35,987 bases of DNA from a bacterium. GTDB lineage: Bacteria > 4484-113 > JAFGCY01. The notes under the pieces are model-generated. The model saw only the letters and a list, made by a program, of their open reading frames with translations, did no database searches and was not told the DNA's origin. Below, piece after piece: positions 35,716-35,987 of the stretch. Position 1 is the stretch's first letter, and each line of letters begins with the position of its first letter. A program made the position numbers and the translations under genes. The DNA is taken from contig JAFGCY010000011.1 of the NCBI GenBank assembly GCA_016932385.1, positions 84,267 to 120,253 of the forward strand, written 5' to 3'.

Positions 35716-35775
35716 CGGCCGCCCACCGAAACCCTTATGTTTTATACCCCTTATTTACCGGTAATGCCGGCCCGA

Positions 35776-35799
35776 GGGGCTCCGGTTACCCGGAGCCCC
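35776..35799 (-). terminator. Hairpin after the flagellin gene
   Basis: GGGGCTCCGG (35776-35785) and CCGGAGCCCC (35790-35799) form a perfect 10-bp stem with a 4-nt loop, 28 nt after the flagellin stop. No T-run follows, so it may be a stability element or a U-less terminator. Confidence 0.6.
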
Positions 35800-35827
35800 C
35801 GGTCGGCAGGATGCCGGAACTGCTCTA

Positions 35828-35987
35828 TTACGCCAGCAGCTGCAGAACGACCTGCGGCAGCTGGTTGGCCTGGGCCAACGCCGCCACGCCGGACTGCAAC
35901 AGAATCTGGTTGCGTGTCATCGTCACCGTCTCCAAGGCGACGTCCACGTCGCGAATGCGGCTTTCCGAGGCTGTCAGGTTCTCGGCC
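35828..35987 (-). CDS. fliC: Flagellin, C-terminal fragment at window edge
   Basis: The last 52 codons of a gene that runs in from beyond the window. The encoded [36 protein letters not shown] and a hydrophobic tail ending VVLQLLA are the D0/D1 C-terminal helices of flagellin, which pack in the filament core. It ends with tandem stops TAA TAG. It shows that the organism builds flagella; the N-terminus and variable region are not visible. Confidence 0.95.
   Translation of the reverse strand, partial: AENLTASESRIRDVDVALETVTMTRNQILLQSGVAALAQANQLPQVVLQLLA

Overview
The window looks like chromosomal DNA of a motile, diderm (Gram-negative-type), fairly GC-rich bacterium. The evidence is an Omp85-type outer-membrane barrel, many lipoprotein signal peptides, a flagellin C-terminus and mostly Shine-Dalgarno-led genes. 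The sequence alone does not fix the phylum. The richness in large dockerin/PKD lipoproteins and LruC-domain proteins suggests an uncultured, particle- or biofilm-associated lineage, which is inference. TAG, TGA and TAA all end genes here, so the code is standard.

Layout. (1) 1-2900, minus strand: two paralogous LruC/DUF4842 lipoproteins, the first cut by the window edge, with a terminator between them. (2) 3182-3512: xseB. (3) 3562-11161, minus strand: a complete phosphate module in transcription order phoB-phoR, pstS-pstC-pstA-pstB-phoU. A three-unit, 11-bp-period direct repeat placed 10 nt before a -10 element in front of pstS reads as a PHO box. (4) 11348-13594: an orphan Cache-PAS hybrid histidine kinase. 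(5) 13683-13755: tRNA-Arg(UCU).

(6) 13933-27312: about 13 kb holding six related modular lipoprotein genes in one orientation. Four end in exactly seven copies of a roughly 50-residue repeat, predicted here to be a seven-bladed beta-propeller. Three of those four, plus two damaged members, carry an N-terminal helix-like segment and a split dockerin-like calcium-binding pair. One damaged member is truncated at a 12-bp inverted repeat. The other is a 1,073-codon frame interrupted by only two TAG codons, each where relatives have tryptophan, and it ends in a different (glutamine-amidotransferase-like) module. This is the most unusual part of the window.

(7) 27521-28732: an isocitrate dehydrogenase-family gene with a strong terminator. 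(8) 28804-29946, minus strand: a secreted protein with two more dockerin-like pairs. (9) 30120-31154: a Nudix hydrolase followed by a paralogue whose Nudix box has lost its catalytic glutamates; both have a -10-like hexamer exactly 6 nt before ATG and no ribosome-binding site, suggesting leaderless mRNAs. (10) 31171-34149, minus strand: a TetR regulator and an SLC12-like cation-chloride/amino-acid transporter. (11) 34213-35685, minus strand: an Omp85 protein whose signal peptide appears only if translation begins at CTG. (12) 35828-35987, minus strand: the C-terminus of flagellin.
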